Below, one piece after another: positions 1-9,878 of a stretch of 64,000 nt of DNA. Below the pieces are notes generated by a model. The model saw nothing but the letters and a program-made list of their open reading frames with translations. It had not been told where the DNA came from and searched no databases. The stretch covers positions 113,682 through 177,681 of the forward strand of contig CAJXNJ010000001.1 in assembly GCA_913057145.1 (NCBI GenBank). The letters are read 5' to 3'. Each line of letters starts with the position of its first letter. Position 1 is the stretch's first letter. This DNA comes from an uncultured Ectothiorhodospiraceae bacterium (GTDB taxonomy: Bacteria > Pseudomonadota > Gammaproteobacteria > Nitrococcales > Nitrococcaceae). The translations under genes were made by a program, and so were the position numbers.

Positions 1-1013
1 TGGCTAGCCGGCCGGGGTTTGACCCCAATCAGCTGGTCGCAGGCCTTGACCGGGCGGCCTTCGATGCGCTCAGCCAAGACCCGAAACAGCCCCTTTTCAA
101 CCGAGCGCTACGCGGGCGCTATCCACCTGGCTCGGTCGTCAAACCATTTCTGGCACTCGCAGGGGTCGCCAGTGGCCACATCACACCGGATGAGCGCATT
201 TTCTGTAATGGCACCTATGAGCTGCCCAATGTCGAGCGCGTCTGGCGCGACTGGAAGCCGGAAGGCCATGGCCATGTCGACTTCATTGATTCCGTGGCTG
301 AATCCTGTGATATCTATTTTTATGAACTGGCCTATCGCATGGGCATCGATGCGATGCACGACTGGATGAGCCGCTTTGGCTTCGGCGCGCCGGCTGGCAT
401 TGATCTGCCGGGTGAGCGGGCGGGCGTTATGCCCTCTCGGGAGTGGAAACGTGCCCAATTGGGCGAGCCCTGGTATCACGGTGAGACCATCAATACCGGC
501 ATCGGTCAGGGGTTCACCCTGGCCACTCCGCTACAAATGGCTGTCTCCACGGCCATGCTGGCGAATCGCGGCCGACCGGTCCGACCCCATCTGCTTGCCG
601 TGCCCGGGGCCGAGAGCCCTCCAGCCGACCTGCCGATCATGAATCTTGACGATGAGTCACTCTGGCAACTGACAACAGAATCCATGATTGAAGTCGTTCA
701 CGGCCAACGCGGGACAGCACGGGCGATTGGTGAGGGCCTGGATTATCAGATCGCCGGCAAAACGGGCACAGCTCAGGTGATCGGTATCGGTCAGGATGAG
801 GAATACGACGAAGAGACCCTGGATGAACGCTTCCACGACCATGCACTTTTCTCGGCCTTTGCCCCGGCCGAGGATCCGCGCATCGCCCTGGCCGTGGTCG
901 TGGAGAATGGGGGGAGCGGCAGCCAGACCGCCGCGCCCATGGCCCGGATTGTCATTGACGCCTGGATGGAGCAGCTGCATGAACGCGGTGAACTGGCCTT
1001 CCTCAAGCGTTAA
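1..1013 (+). CDS. mrdA: Penicillin-binding protein 2, peptidoglycan D,D-transpeptidase (5' truncated by window edge)
   Basis: Open frame continues upstream of the listed ORF (frame of position 3): ...GRYPPGSVVKPF... (SxxK) and AGKTGTAQ (KTG); followed by rodA. Confidence 0.93.
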   Translation, partial: ASRPGFDPNQLVAGLDRAAFDALSQDPKQPLFNRALRGRYPPGSVVKPFLALAGVASGHITPDERIFCNGTYELPNVERVWRDWKPEGHGHVDFIDSVAESCDIYFYELAYRMGIDAMHDWMSRFGFGAPAGIDLPGERAGVMPSREWKRAQLGEPWYHGETINTGIGQGFTLATPLQMAVSTAMLANRGRPVRPHLLAVPGAESPPADLPIMNLDDESLWQLTTESMIEVVHGQRGTARAIGEGLDYQIAGKTGTAQVIGIGQDEEYDEETLDERFHDHALFSAFAPAEDPRIALAVVVENGGSGSQTAAPMARIVIDAWMEQLHERGELAFLKR

Positions 1014-2124
1014 CGCGGCGGCCCGTAAAGCCACCGGCGGGCTGCTCCAGCGCGGACTGCACCTGGATGGCGTTTTACTGGCTCTGCTCACCATCCTCGG
1101 CGGTGTTGGCATGATTGTCCTCTACAGCGCTTTCGGCGGCAGGGTCGAGCCACTGCAGAGTCATTTGACCCGGGTGGGCATCGGCGTCGCTGCCATGATC
1201 GTTGCCGCGCAGTTCTCTCCCACCCGTCTTGAGCGCCTGTCACCCTGGGTCTATGGCGGCGTGCTGCTGCTGCTGATTGCCGTGCTGGTTGCCGGCCAGA
1301 TTGGAGGTGGTGCGAGACGCTGGCTGGACCTGGGTTTTTTTGAATTCCAGCCCTCCGAGCTCATGAAACTCGCACTGCCCATGATGGTTGCCTGGCTGAT
1401 GGCGAGAACCACGCTCCCGATTGGTTTTGGTTTTGCCGCCCTGGCGCTGGCCGTCATTGCCGTGCCGGCGGCACTCATCGGTCTGCAGCCGGACCTTGGC
1501 ACCGCCGTTCTTGTGGGGGCCGCCGGTGCAGGGGTGCTTTTTCTTGCCGGCGTACGCTGGCGCATCATCAGCGCGGGCGTCCTGCTTGCCTGCGCGGCCG
1601 CCCCGCTGCTCTGGGTATTCGGCATGCAGGATTATCAACGCGAGCGGGTACTGACTTTTCTTGACCCGGGGCGCGATCCGCTGGGCGCCGGCTACAACAT
1701 CATCCAGTCACAAATCGCCATTGGCTCCGGCGGGTTATTCGGCAAGGGCTGGCTTGAAGGCACGCAGGCGCATCTGAATTTCATCCCCGAGCAGCACACC
1801 GACTTTGTCTTTGCCGTTCTCGCCGAGGAATTCGGGCTGTTTGGCGTAATCATGCTGTTTGCACTCTATCTCGCCATTATCGGCCGAGGCCTCTGGATTG
1901 CCCATCATGCCCAGGATAATTTCTCGCGACTGCTTGCCGGGGGCATCACCCTGACCTTTTTTGTCTATGCCTTTGTCAATCTGGGCATGGTCTCGGGGCT
2001 GCTGCCCGTGGTGGGGCTGCCGCTGCCGCTGATCAGCTATGGCGGCTCTTCCGTGGTGACGCTGCTCGCCGGGTTCGGTATTCTTATGTCCATCCATACT
2101 CACCGTCGCATGTGGTCGTCGTGA
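979..2124 (+). CDS. rodA: Rod shape-determining protein RodA (SEDS glycosyltransferase)
   Basis: Multi-spanning SEDS protein (GGARRWLDLGFFEFQPSELMKLALP, LPLISYGGSS); ATG at 979 overlaps the mrdA end. Confidence 0.95.
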   Translation: MNAVNWPSSSVNAAARKATGGLLQRGLHLDGVLLALLTILGGVGMIVLYSAFGGRVEPLQSHLTRVGIGVAAMIVAAQFSPTRLERLSPWVYGGVLLLLIAVLVAGQIGGGARRWLDLGFFEFQPSELMKLALPMMVAWLMARTTLPIGFGFAALALAVIAVPAALIGLQPDLGTAVLVGAAGAGVLFLAGVRWRIISAGVLLACAAAPLLWVFGMQDYQRERVLTFLDPGRDPLGAGYNIIQSQIAIGSGGLFGKGWLEGTQAHLNFIPEQHTDFVFAVLAEEFGLFGVIMLFALYLAIIGRGLWIAHHAQDNFSRLLAGGITLTFFVYAFVNLGMVSGLLPVVGLPLPLISYGGSSVVTLLAGFGILMSIHTHRRMWSS

Positions 2125-3122
2125 ACATTCCTCAGCGTTTTTTATTGATGGCCCTGCCCGCCCTGCTGATCGGGCTGAGCGGCTGCAGCAGTTTCAGCAG
2201 TGCCGCTGACCCCGCCGATCACCGGGAGATTCAGCGATTTGCCAGCGAAGTCGCCGCACGCCATGGCATGAATGCCGAGGATATCGAGCGGCTGGTGCTA
2301 CAAGAAGCCAGACACCAACCCGAGATCATCGAGGCCATCACCAGCCCCGCAGAGGCGCTGCCCTGGCATCGTTACCGGCAGATTTTCATCACTGAAGAGC
2401 GCATCGCCGGTGGCGTTGCCTATCAGGCAGAACATGCCGACTGGCTGTCGCGGGTCAGCGCTCGTTATGGCGTCCCGGCGGAAATCGTCACCGCCATCAT
2501 CGGTGTCGAGACCTACTACGGCCGGTACCGGGGTCGACACCGGGTCATCGATGCCCTGCGCACCCTGGGGTTTGCTTACCCACCGCGCGCGGAGTTCTTC
2601 CGCAGCGAGCTGGAGGCCTTTCTGGTGCTCGCCAATGAAGAAGGCATGGATCCCACGGTGCCACTCGGGTCCTACGCGGGTGCCATGGGTGTACCGCAGT
2701 TCATCTCAAGCAGCTATCGGGCCTATGCCGTTGATTTCAATGAGAACGGCCGGCGCGATCTTTTCTCTGAGCCCGCCGATGCCATTGGCAGTGTGGGTAA
2801 TTACTTTGCCGAACACCGCTGGCAACCCGGTGCGCCAATTGCCGCGCCGGCAACGGTCAGCGGCGGGCGTTGGCGGGATTTTCTGCGCGAGGCATTACAA
2901 CCGGTGGATACCGTGGGTGATCTGCGCCGCGCCGGCGTGCGCACCGACCCCACACTCGATGACAACCTCCCGGCCCGGCTTCTGGCTCTGGAGACGACAG
3001 ACGGCATGGCGTACTGGGTCACGCTGAATAATTTCTACGTGATCACCCGCTACAACCACAGCCCGCTCTACGCCATGGCGGTTTATGAGCTGGCAACCGC
3101 CATTCGGGAGGCCAGCCAGTGA
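2121..3122 (+). CDS. mltB: Membrane-bound lytic murein transglycosylase B
   Basis: Lipobox LSGC; IIGVETYYGRYRG..., GAMGVPQFISSSYR; GTGA overlap with rodA stop (alternative GTG at 2112). Confidence 0.92.
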   Translation: MNIPQRFLLMALPALLIGLSGCSSFSSAADPADHREIQRFASEVAARHGMNAEDIERLVLQEARHQPEIIEAITSPAEALPWHRYRQIFITEERIAGGVAYQAEHADWLSRVSARYGVPAEIVTAIIGVETYYGRYRGRHRVIDALRTLGFAYPPRAEFFRSELEAFLVLANEEGMDPTVPLGSYAGAMGVPQFISSSYRAYAVDFNENGRRDLFSEPADAIGSVGNYFAEHRWQPGAPIAAPATVSGGRWRDFLREALQPVDTVGDLRRAGVRTDPTLDDNLPARLLALETTDGMAYWVTLNNFYVITRYNHSPLYAMAVYELATAIREASQ

Positions 3123-3931
3123 AACGCCTGGGCCTGCTCATCAGTCTCTCGTTGCTTGCCGGCTGCAGCACCATGATGCCGGAGCCCTCCGATGGCCCCG
3201 GCCGCGTCATTAAAGACCCCATGAGCATTCCCGATGCGGTCCCTGAGCACGCATCCCGCAGCCGCTATGGTAATCCTGAGGAATATGAGGTCTTCGGCCG
3301 GACTTATCGGGTGATGGACAGTGCCGACGGGCATCGTGAGCGCGGCATCGCATCATGGTACGGCAGCAAATTCCACGGCCGGCGCACGTCAAGCGGCGAG
3401 CCCTACGATATGTACGCCATGACCGCCGCTCACAAGCATCTGCCACTGCCGACCTGGGTGGAAGTCCGGCATCTGGAAAACGGCCGCCGCATTGTCGTCA
3501 AGGTCAACGACCGCGGCCCGTTTGCCGAGAACCGCATCATCGATCTCTCCTATGCCGCGGCGGCCAAACTGGGCATGCTGGGCACGGGAACAGCGCCGGT
3601 TGAAATCCGCACGGTCACCCCCGATGATCCGGCGCCAGCAACACCGACAACCCGGGTTGCCGACAACCGGCCGGACTCAGACAGCGGCTACTGGATTCAG
3701 CTTGCCGCCTTTGGCAGCGCCAACAATGCACAGCGCTTTGCCGATGAACTTAAGGCCGCCGGTCTTTCTGCCCCGCCATCCATTCTGCGCGGCCCGGATG
3801 GTCTGCATCGTGTCAGACTTGGGCCGCTGACGGATGTCGCGGCGGTGGATCGACTCAGCGACGAACTGCGACGTGCCCGCTTTGCTCCCGGTCATGTCAT
3901 TATTCCGGATGACTCCGTTGGTTTTGATTAA
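3119..3931 (+). CDS. rlpA: Septal ring lytic transglycosylase RlpA, lipoprotein with SPOR domain
   Basis: Lipobox LAGC; GIASWYGSKFHGRRTSSGEPYDM, VKVNDRGPF; C-terminal SPOR-like region. Confidence 0.94.
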   Translation: MKRLGLLISLSLLAGCSTMMPEPSDGPGRVIKDPMSIPDAVPEHASRSRYGNPEEYEVFGRTYRVMDSADGHRERGIASWYGSKFHGRRTSSGEPYDMYAMTAAHKHLPLPTWVEVRHLENGRRIVVKVNDRGPFAENRIIDLSYAAAAKLGMLGTGTAPVEIRTVTPDDPAPATPTTRVADNRPDSDSGYWIQLAAFGSANNAQRFADELKAAGLSAPPSILRGPDGLHRVRLGPLTDVAAVDRLSDELRRARFAPGHVIIPDDSVGFD

Positions 3932-3943
3932 GATGGATTGCCC

Positions 3944-5092
3944 ATGATGCTGCTGCGACTGCTTACACTGCTCGTTCTTCTTGCCGTCGGGGTGCAGACC
4001 AGCGCCCAGACACCCCAGCCCATTCCAATCCCCGCTCCGCCATCGCTCGGCGCGGAGAGCTACATCCTGATGGATTTCCACAGCGGTCGGGTTCTGGTGG
4101 ATGAGCAGAGCAGTCTGCGTCGCGATCCGGCCAGCCTCACCAAAGTAATGACGGCCTTTGTGGTCTTCAGCGAACTCAAGGCCGGTAATCTGTCGCTCAA
4201 TGACGAAGTCCTGGTCAGCGAGAAAGCCTGGCGGGCGCCCGGTTCGAGGATGTTCATCGAGGTCGGCGACCGGGTGAGTGTCGAGAATCTGCTGCGCGGC
4301 ATGATCGTGCAGTCCGGCAATGATGCAAGTGTCGCGCTCGCCGAACACATCGCCGGCACCGAGGCGACCTTTGCCGCGCTCATGAATCAGTACGCCGCCG
4401 AGCTCGGCATGGTGGATACCAACTACACCAACGCCGCCGGACTGCCCGATGCGGAGCATTACTCCTCTGCCGCCGACACCGCCCGACTGGTGCGCGCCCT
4501 GATTGCCCGCTTTCCGGAATACTACGGTTACTACTCGGAGCGTGCCTTTACCTGGAATGACATCGAGCAGTTCAATCGTAATCGCATGCTCTGGCAGGAC
4601 GGCTCGGTGGATGGTGTAAAGACCGGCTATACCGAGGCTGCCGGCTATTGCCTTGCCACCTCGGCCGACCGTGACGGCATGCGGCTGATTTCCGTGGTCA
4701 TGGGAGCGTCCAGCCCCGCGGCGCGGGTTGAGCAGTCGAAGTCCCTGCTCAACTACGGTTACCGCTTCTATGAAACCCACCGGCTTTATGCCGCTGGCGA
4801 GCCGATCGAGACCTCCCGGATCTGGAAGGGCGCGGTTGACGAACTGCCTGTCGGGGTTGCAGAAGACGTCTACGTGACTGTGCCGACACGGGCCTATGAC
4901 CGGCTGGATGCGAGCATGCAGGTGGATGAGCTCATCGAAGCGCCCATTGCCGCGGGCGAGGCACTCGGGGCGCTCAGCGTCGCCCTCGATGGTGAGACCG
5001 TGGTGGAGCAGACCATCGTTGCCCTGCAGCCTGTCGAGGAGGGGGGCATTGTCTCGCGTCTGATCGACAGCGTGCTTTTATGGATGAATTAA
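3944..5092 (+). CDS. dacA: D-alanyl-D-alanine carboxypeptidase (PBP5/6 family)
   Basis: SLTKVMTAF (SxxK), SGN, KTGYT motifs; signal peptide. Confidence 0.94.
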   Translation: MMLLRLLTLLVLLAVGVQTSAQTPQPIPIPAPPSLGAESYILMDFHSGRVLVDEQSSLRRDPASLTKVMTAFVVFSELKAGNLSLNDEVLVSEKAWRAPGSRMFIEVGDRVSVENLLRGMIVQSGNDASVALAEHIAGTEATFAALMNQYAAELGMVDTNYTNAAGLPDAEHYSSAADTARLVRALIARFPEYYGYYSERAFTWNDIEQFNRNRMLWQDGSVDGVKTGYTEAAGYCLATSADRDGMRLISVVMGASSPAARVEQSKSLLNYGYRFYETHRLYAAGEPIETSRIWKGAVDELPVGVAEDVYVTVPTRAYDRLDASMQVDELIEAPIAAGEALGALSVALDGETVVEQTIVALQPVEEGGIVSRLIDSVLLWMN

Positions 5093-5355
5093 GCGAGCAG
5101 GCTCCGGGGCTGGAATTCCCCTGTCGCTACCCGGTCAAGGCCATGGGGCGACACGACGATGCACTCATCGACCGCATCTGGTCCATCGTCACGCATCACG
5201 CGCCCGACACACCGGCCGAAGCCCTGCGCACGACGGCCAGCCGGGGCGGCCGCTTTGTCTCGGTCACCGTCACCATCACCGCGGAAAGTCGGGCTCAGCT
5301 GGACGCCATTTATGCTGATCTGCGCGCCCATGAGCAGGTGCTGGCTGCCCTTTGA
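5080..5355 (+). CDS. ybeD: DUF493 / YbeD family protein
   Basis: [11 protein letters not shown]..., position between dacA and lipB as in other gammaproteobacteria. Confidence 0.85.
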   Translation: MDELSEQAPGLEFPCRYPVKAMGRHDDALIDRIWSIVTHHAPDTPAEALRTTASRGGRFVSVTVTITAESRAQLDAIYADLRAHEQVLAAL

Positions 5356-5972
5356 TGGCGAGCAGCATTCGGGTTCGATCCTGGGGCCGAACAGACTATG
5401 CCCGTGTGCATGCCGCCATGCGCGAGTTCACCGACAACCGCGAGGCCACCACAGCGGATGAAATCTGGCAGGTGGAACATCCGGCGGTCTATACCCTGGG
5501 ACAGGCCGGCCGTGAGGAGCATATCCTCAATGCCGCCGAGACACCGGTCATACGCACCGATCGCGGGGGCCAGGTCACCTATCATGGCCCGGGCCAGGTA
5601 GTCCTCTACCCCCTGCTTGACCTCAAACGTCACCAACTCGGCCCGCGCCGATTGGTCAGCCTGTTAGAGCAGACCGTGGTGAATTGGCTGGCAGGCTATG
5701 GCATTGCCGCTGCACCGCGGGCCGACGCGCCGGGTGTTTATGTTGACGAGGCCAAAATCGCGGCTCTGGGGCTGCGGATACGACGTGGCTGCAGCTACCA
5801 CGGGCTTGCGGTGAACATCGATATGGATCTTGAGCCCTTCTCCCGCATCGACCCCTGTGGTTATGCCGGTATGGCCGTAACCGATCTTGCCAGTCTGGGC
5901 GTTGCCGTGGGGCTGGAGGATGCCTTCAGCGGGCTCACACAGATACTGCTCGAGAGCCTCAGTCACGACTGA
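5355..5972 (+). CDS. lipB: Octanoyltransferase
   Basis: [32 protein letters not shown] overlap with ybeD stop. Confidence 0.95.
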   Translation: MASSIRVRSWGRTDYARVHAAMREFTDNREATTADEIWQVEHPAVYTLGQAGREEHILNAAETPVIRTDRGGQVTYHGPGQVVLYPLLDLKRHQLGPRRLVSLLEQTVVNWLAGYGIAAAPRADAPGVYVDEAKIAALGLRIRRGCSYHGLAVNIDMDLEPFSRIDPCGYAGMAVTDLASLGVAVGLEDAFSGLTQILLESLSHD

Positions 5973-6627
5973 GCTCAGCATCCAGGGCGGCCAGACGCGC
6001 CGGTGTGCCAATGTCATACCAGCGGCCGTGGTGATGCTGCCCGGTCACCTGGGAGCGGGCAATCGCGCGGCGAAGGAGTGGCGCGAGCGGCGAGACACCC
6101 GCGGTAGAACCGACAAAAAGCTCCGGGCGATAACAACCAATACCGGCAAAAGTCAGTGAACCGCCGTCATCCTCCAGGCTGACGCGCCCCTCCCGGAGCG
6201 AAAAATCACCGCGGGGGTGATGACTCGGATTATCCACCAGAACGAGATGGGCCAGTCCCTCGGGTTCGGCGGGCAGACTCTGGAGGTCAAAGTCCGTCCA
6301 GATGTCGGCGTTGATGACCAGAAACGGCGCATCGCCGAGCAGCGGCAGAGCATTGATAATCCCGCCGGCAGTCTCAAGACCGGTTTCACCCTCGTCACTG
6401 ATGACCACCTCGACGCCCGCCGGCGTGTGATGCGCCAGATGCGCCCTGATGTGCTCGCCGAGCCAGGCAATATTCACGATAATGCGCTTGAAACCGGCTG
6501 CCTTGAGTCTTTGCAGATGCCAGTCGAGCAGTGTCTGCCCCCCGGCGGTGAGCAGCGGCTTGGGGCAATGATCGGTGAGCGGGCGCATTCGCTCCCCACG
6601 CCCGGCGGCCAGAATCATGGCATTCAT
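5959..6627 (-). CDS. murU: N-acetylmuramate alpha-1-phosphate uridylyltransferase
   Basis: [26 protein letters not shown] nucleotidyltransferase; coupled to AmgK-like kinase. Confidence 0.85.
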   Translation of the reverse strand: MNAMILAAGRGERMRPLTDHCPKPLLTAGGQTLLDWHLQRLKAAGFKRIIVNIAWLGEHIRAHLAHHTPAGVEVVISDEGETGLETAGGIINALPLLGDAPFLVINADIWTDFDLQSLPAEPEGLAHLVLVDNPSHHPRGDFSLREGRVSLEDDGGSLTFAGIGCYRPELFVGSTAGVSPLAPLLRRAIARSQVTGQHHHGRWYDIGTPARLAALDAELSRD

Positions 6628-7592
6628 GGCGCGCCTGCCTCGGGCAGACGGGCGATACAGTCCCTGAGGGCTGCGAGCTCGTCATAAGGGGCCAATTCAC
6701 CCTGGAGATACCCCAGGAATCGAGGGGCATCGTCCAGGTAATGCGGCTTGCCGTCTCGATAGCGCAAACGGGCAAAAATCCCCAAGACCTTCAGATGTCG
6801 TTGTGCGGCCATTAAATCAATGGCCCGCTGGGGGTCGGCCGGCAGTGAGAGACCCGCGGCCTCCGCCATCTCGAGCCACATTTGGATATAGCCCGCTTCC
6901 TCATCCGCCGGGAAGCTGAAAAACGCATCCCGCAACAGACTGACAAGGTCATAAGTCACCGGGCCGCAGAGCGCATCCTGAAAATCAATCACACCCGGAC
7001 CGGGTTCTGTGACCAGAAGATTGCGGGCCATGTAATCGCGATGCGTCCAGACCTGGGGCTGACTCACGGCAGACTCGATCAGAACGGCAATGCCCGCCTC
7101 CCAGTGCCTCTGCCATGCCGCATCGGGCCGCCATCCCAAATGCCGCTCGACATACCAGTCAGGGAAGAGCGCGAGCTCGGCGGCCAGGCGCTCGGCATCA
7201 AACGCTTCAAGCACCGCATCACGGGTGGCTGCCTGCCATTGCACCAGCGCCTTGAGTGCCGAGCGCACCAGATCACCGCGCCCCTCCTCGCGAAAGGCCG
7301 CCAGATAATCTTCCCGCCCCAGGTCCTCGAGCAGAATAAAACCCGCCTCAGTATCCGCGGCGTAGATCTCAGGGACGCGCAGCCCGGCGCTCTGCATCAA
7401 TGCCTGGACCTTGAGAAAAGCGGCACAGTCAGCAGCCTGATCCGGGGCATCCATGACCATCCATGTCCGCGATGGAGTCTTCAGTCGCCAATAGCGCCGG
7501 GCGCTGGCATCTCCGCCACCTGGCTCCATCACCGCCTCTCCAAGACCCTCGGCGGCCAGCCACTCAAGGAGCGCTGCGTTTCTTCTCGTCAT
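6624..7592 (-). CDS. amgK: N-acetylmuramate/N-acetylglucosamine kinase (aminoglycoside phosphotransferase fold)
   Basis: WTHRDYMARNLLV, GVIDFQDALCGPVTYDLVSLLRD; divergent from lptD and overlapping murU. Confidence 0.85.
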   Translation of the reverse strand: MTRRNAALLEWLAAEGLGEAVMEPGGGDASARRYWRLKTPSRTWMVMDAPDQAADCAAFLKVQALMQSAGLRVPEIYAADTEAGFILLEDLGREDYLAAFREEGRGDLVRSALKALVQWQAATRDAVLEAFDAERLAAELALFPDWYVERHLGWRPDAAWQRHWEAGIAVLIESAVSQPQVWTHRDYMARNLLVTEPGPGVIDFQDALCGPVTYDLVSLLRDAFFSFPADEEAGYIQMWLEMAEAAGLSLPADPQRAIDLMAAQRHLKVLGIFARLRYRDGKPHYLDDAPRFLGYLQGELAPYDELAALRDCIARLPEAGAP

Positions 7593-7680
7593 TTATCTCT
7601 GCTTCCCGTGCCCTTGGCGTCTCCATAGGGTACCCTTTCGGGGGTTTTCAGCATCACCACCGAATGGATAAGACGTCGCG

Positions 7681-9873
7681 TTGCCCGAATATCGCCAAAA
7701 GCTTCTCATAACCACGGCGCTGGGTCTCGCGCTGGGTATCAGCGCCACGGCCAACGCCGATGGCCGCTGGGCGCTCTGCGCTGCGCCGCTGCTACCCGGC
7801 GTCGACGGTGATCCGCAGCAACGCACCGCCGACGATACACCCGTTGACATCACCGCCGAGCGCAGCCAGGTCACCGGTGACCCGCCGGTTTATCAATTCA
7901 ATGGCGATGTCCGACTGCAACGCGCCGATCAGACCGTTCGCGCTGAATCCATGCGCTATGACAGTGGCGAGGAACGCGTGGACGCCAGCGGCGGCGCCAG
8001 CCTGTTGCAGTCGGATCTGCTCATTACCGGACAGCAGGTGAGATATTGGCTTGCCGAGGAGCGGGGACGGTTTGAAGCGGTGAGTGACTATCGCCTGGCG
8101 GTCGGTCACATGCAGGGACAGGCAGCACGTATTATTCGCGAAGGGCCTGCGCGCAGCCGCTACGAGCAGCTGACGCTGAGCACCTGTCTGCCCGGTGATG
8201 AATTCTGGCGGCTCTCCGCCACCACCGCGACCATCGACACCGAGACACGCCAGGGCCGTACCTGGAATACCGTGCTCTCCATTCATGACCTGCCGGTGTT
8301 CTACACCCCTTATCTGCAGTTTCCGGTGGGCGATGAGAGACTGACCGGTTTTCTCTTCCCAACGATCGGGCAATCCGAGACCAATGGCACCACCGTATCC
8401 GTGCCCTGGTACTGGAATATCGCGCCCAACTACGACGCCACCCTGACCCCGACTTCCTACTGGAAACGCGGCCTGCTGATGGATGCGGAATTCCGCTATC
8501 TGCAGCCATGGCTCGATGGCGAGATCAGCGGCAGTTACATGGAAGATGATGACCGGTTCGGCGATGACCGCTGGGCCATCAATCAGAACCACCATCTTGC
8601 CATTGGGCCGGCCATCCGCGGAGAACTCCTGCAGCAGCGCACCAGCGACACCGAGTTCAGCGATGATTTTGGCGAAGAATTCGATTATCGCTCAGCGGCT
8701 TTCCTTGAAAGCAGTGTCGAGCTGTCCTGGGCCGATCACGGCCTGCTCGCCTCCATCGACGCTCAGGATTGGCAACGCGTCGATAGCGATGCGCGCGCAC
8801 CCTATGCCCGCCGGCCCCGCGTTCAGCTCGGCTATGACCCGGTTGAACCCTTCGGCCCGTTCACCTTCAGCGTGGCTTCTGAGTACACCGACTTCTACAG
8901 TACGGATCGCAGCCGGGAACAGGGTGTTGAGTACAACATCAGCCCGACGCTCTCACTGCCGCTGAAAAGCCTCGCCTACGAATTCACACCGGCGGTTGCC
9001 TGGCAGCACACCGGCTATGACCTTGATGTCACCGATCGCGCGGATGCCACACCCGATGTTTCGGTGCCGATTTACACGGCCGATGCCCGGGTGTTTTTTG
9101 AACGCCCCAGAACCCTGTTCAAGGGTGTCTACCAGACATTGGAGCCGAGGCTTAATTATCGCAATGTCCCGGACCGCGATCAGGATGAACTGCCCAGTTT
9201 CAGCGAGACCTCTCCGGACAGCACGTTCTCCCGACTTTTCCGCAGTGCCGATTTTGATATCGGCCACACCGAGCAGATCAGCGCCGGTGTGACCACGCGT
9301 TATGTGGATGAGCGCAGCGGCCGGCAATACTTAAGCGCCTCGCTCGGTCAGACCTTCTACCTCCACGACGTGGAGCAGGATCGCTCGGACTATGTCGCCG
9401 AGCTGCGGCTCTCCCTGCCCCAGGGCTTCAGCGCCGAGGTGGATTACAGCTGGGATCCGGAGGAAAGCGGCAACAGTGATCTACGCAGCCTCCTGCGCTG
9501 GCAGGGACGCTCGGATCAGGTGATCAACCTGGGCCTGCGCCGGCGTGAGGAGAACGGTCGCTACACCCTCAATCAGGCCGAGCTGTCGTTCGCACTGCCG
9601 GTCACAGCCGGAATCCGCGTCTTCGGCGGCCTGCTGGAGGATCTGGAGGCCGATCAGACCCGGGAGCGCTTCTACGGCATCGAACAGGGTGGTTGCTGTC
9701 ATGTCTGGCGCCTGATCAGCCGCGAAGAACTGCAGCGCGACCCTACCCGGGATGAGGCCGAGCTCGAACGCGAATTCATGCTTGAGCTGGAACTCCGCGG
9801 ACTGGCCGGAATCGGTGATAAAATCCGGCCTTTCCTGCGGGATGAAATTAACGGCTACAACCCGGGACCCTGA
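7681..9873 (+). CDS. lptD: LPS-assembly protein LptD (TTG start)
   Basis: Signal peptide, OstA-like N domain, beta-rich C domain with late Cys pair (GGCCHVWRL); followed by surA. Confidence 0.92.
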   Translation: MPEYRQKLLITTALGLALGISATANADGRWALCAAPLLPGVDGDPQQRTADDTPVDITAERSQVTGDPPVYQFNGDVRLQRADQTVRAESMRYDSGEERVDASGGASLLQSDLLITGQQVRYWLAEERGRFEAVSDYRLAVGHMQGQAARIIREGPARSRYEQLTLSTCLPGDEFWRLSATTATIDTETRQGRTWNTVLSIHDLPVFYTPYLQFPVGDERLTGFLFPTIGQSETNGTTVSVPWYWNIAPNYDATLTPTSYWKRGLLMDAEFRYLQPWLDGEISGSYMEDDDRFGDDRWAINQNHHLAIGPAIRGELLQQRTSDTEFSDDFGEEFDYRSAAFLESSVELSWADHGLLASIDAQDWQRVDSDARAPYARRPRVQLGYDPVEPFGPFTFSVASEYTDFYSTDRSREQGVEYNISPTLSLPLKSLAYEFTPAVAWQHTGYDLDVTDRADATPDVSVPIYTADARVFFERPRTLFKGVYQTLEPRLNYRNVPDRDQDELPSFSETSPDSTFSRLFRSADFDIGHTEQISAGVTTRYVDERSGRQYLSASLGQTFYLHDVEQDRSDYVAELRLSLPQGFSAEVDYSWDPEESGNSDLRSLLRWQGRSDQVINLGLRRREENGRYTLNQAELSFALPVTAGIRVFGGLLEDLEADQTRERFYGIEQGGCCHVWRLISREELQRDPTRDEAELEREFMLELELRGLAGIGDKIRPFLRDEINGYNPGP

Positions 9874-9878
9874 ATACC

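Noticed and set aside
796-978. N-terminal extension of the rodA ORF upstream of 979
   Set aside because: Overlaps conserved mrdA coding sequence in another frame; RodA homology begins after 979
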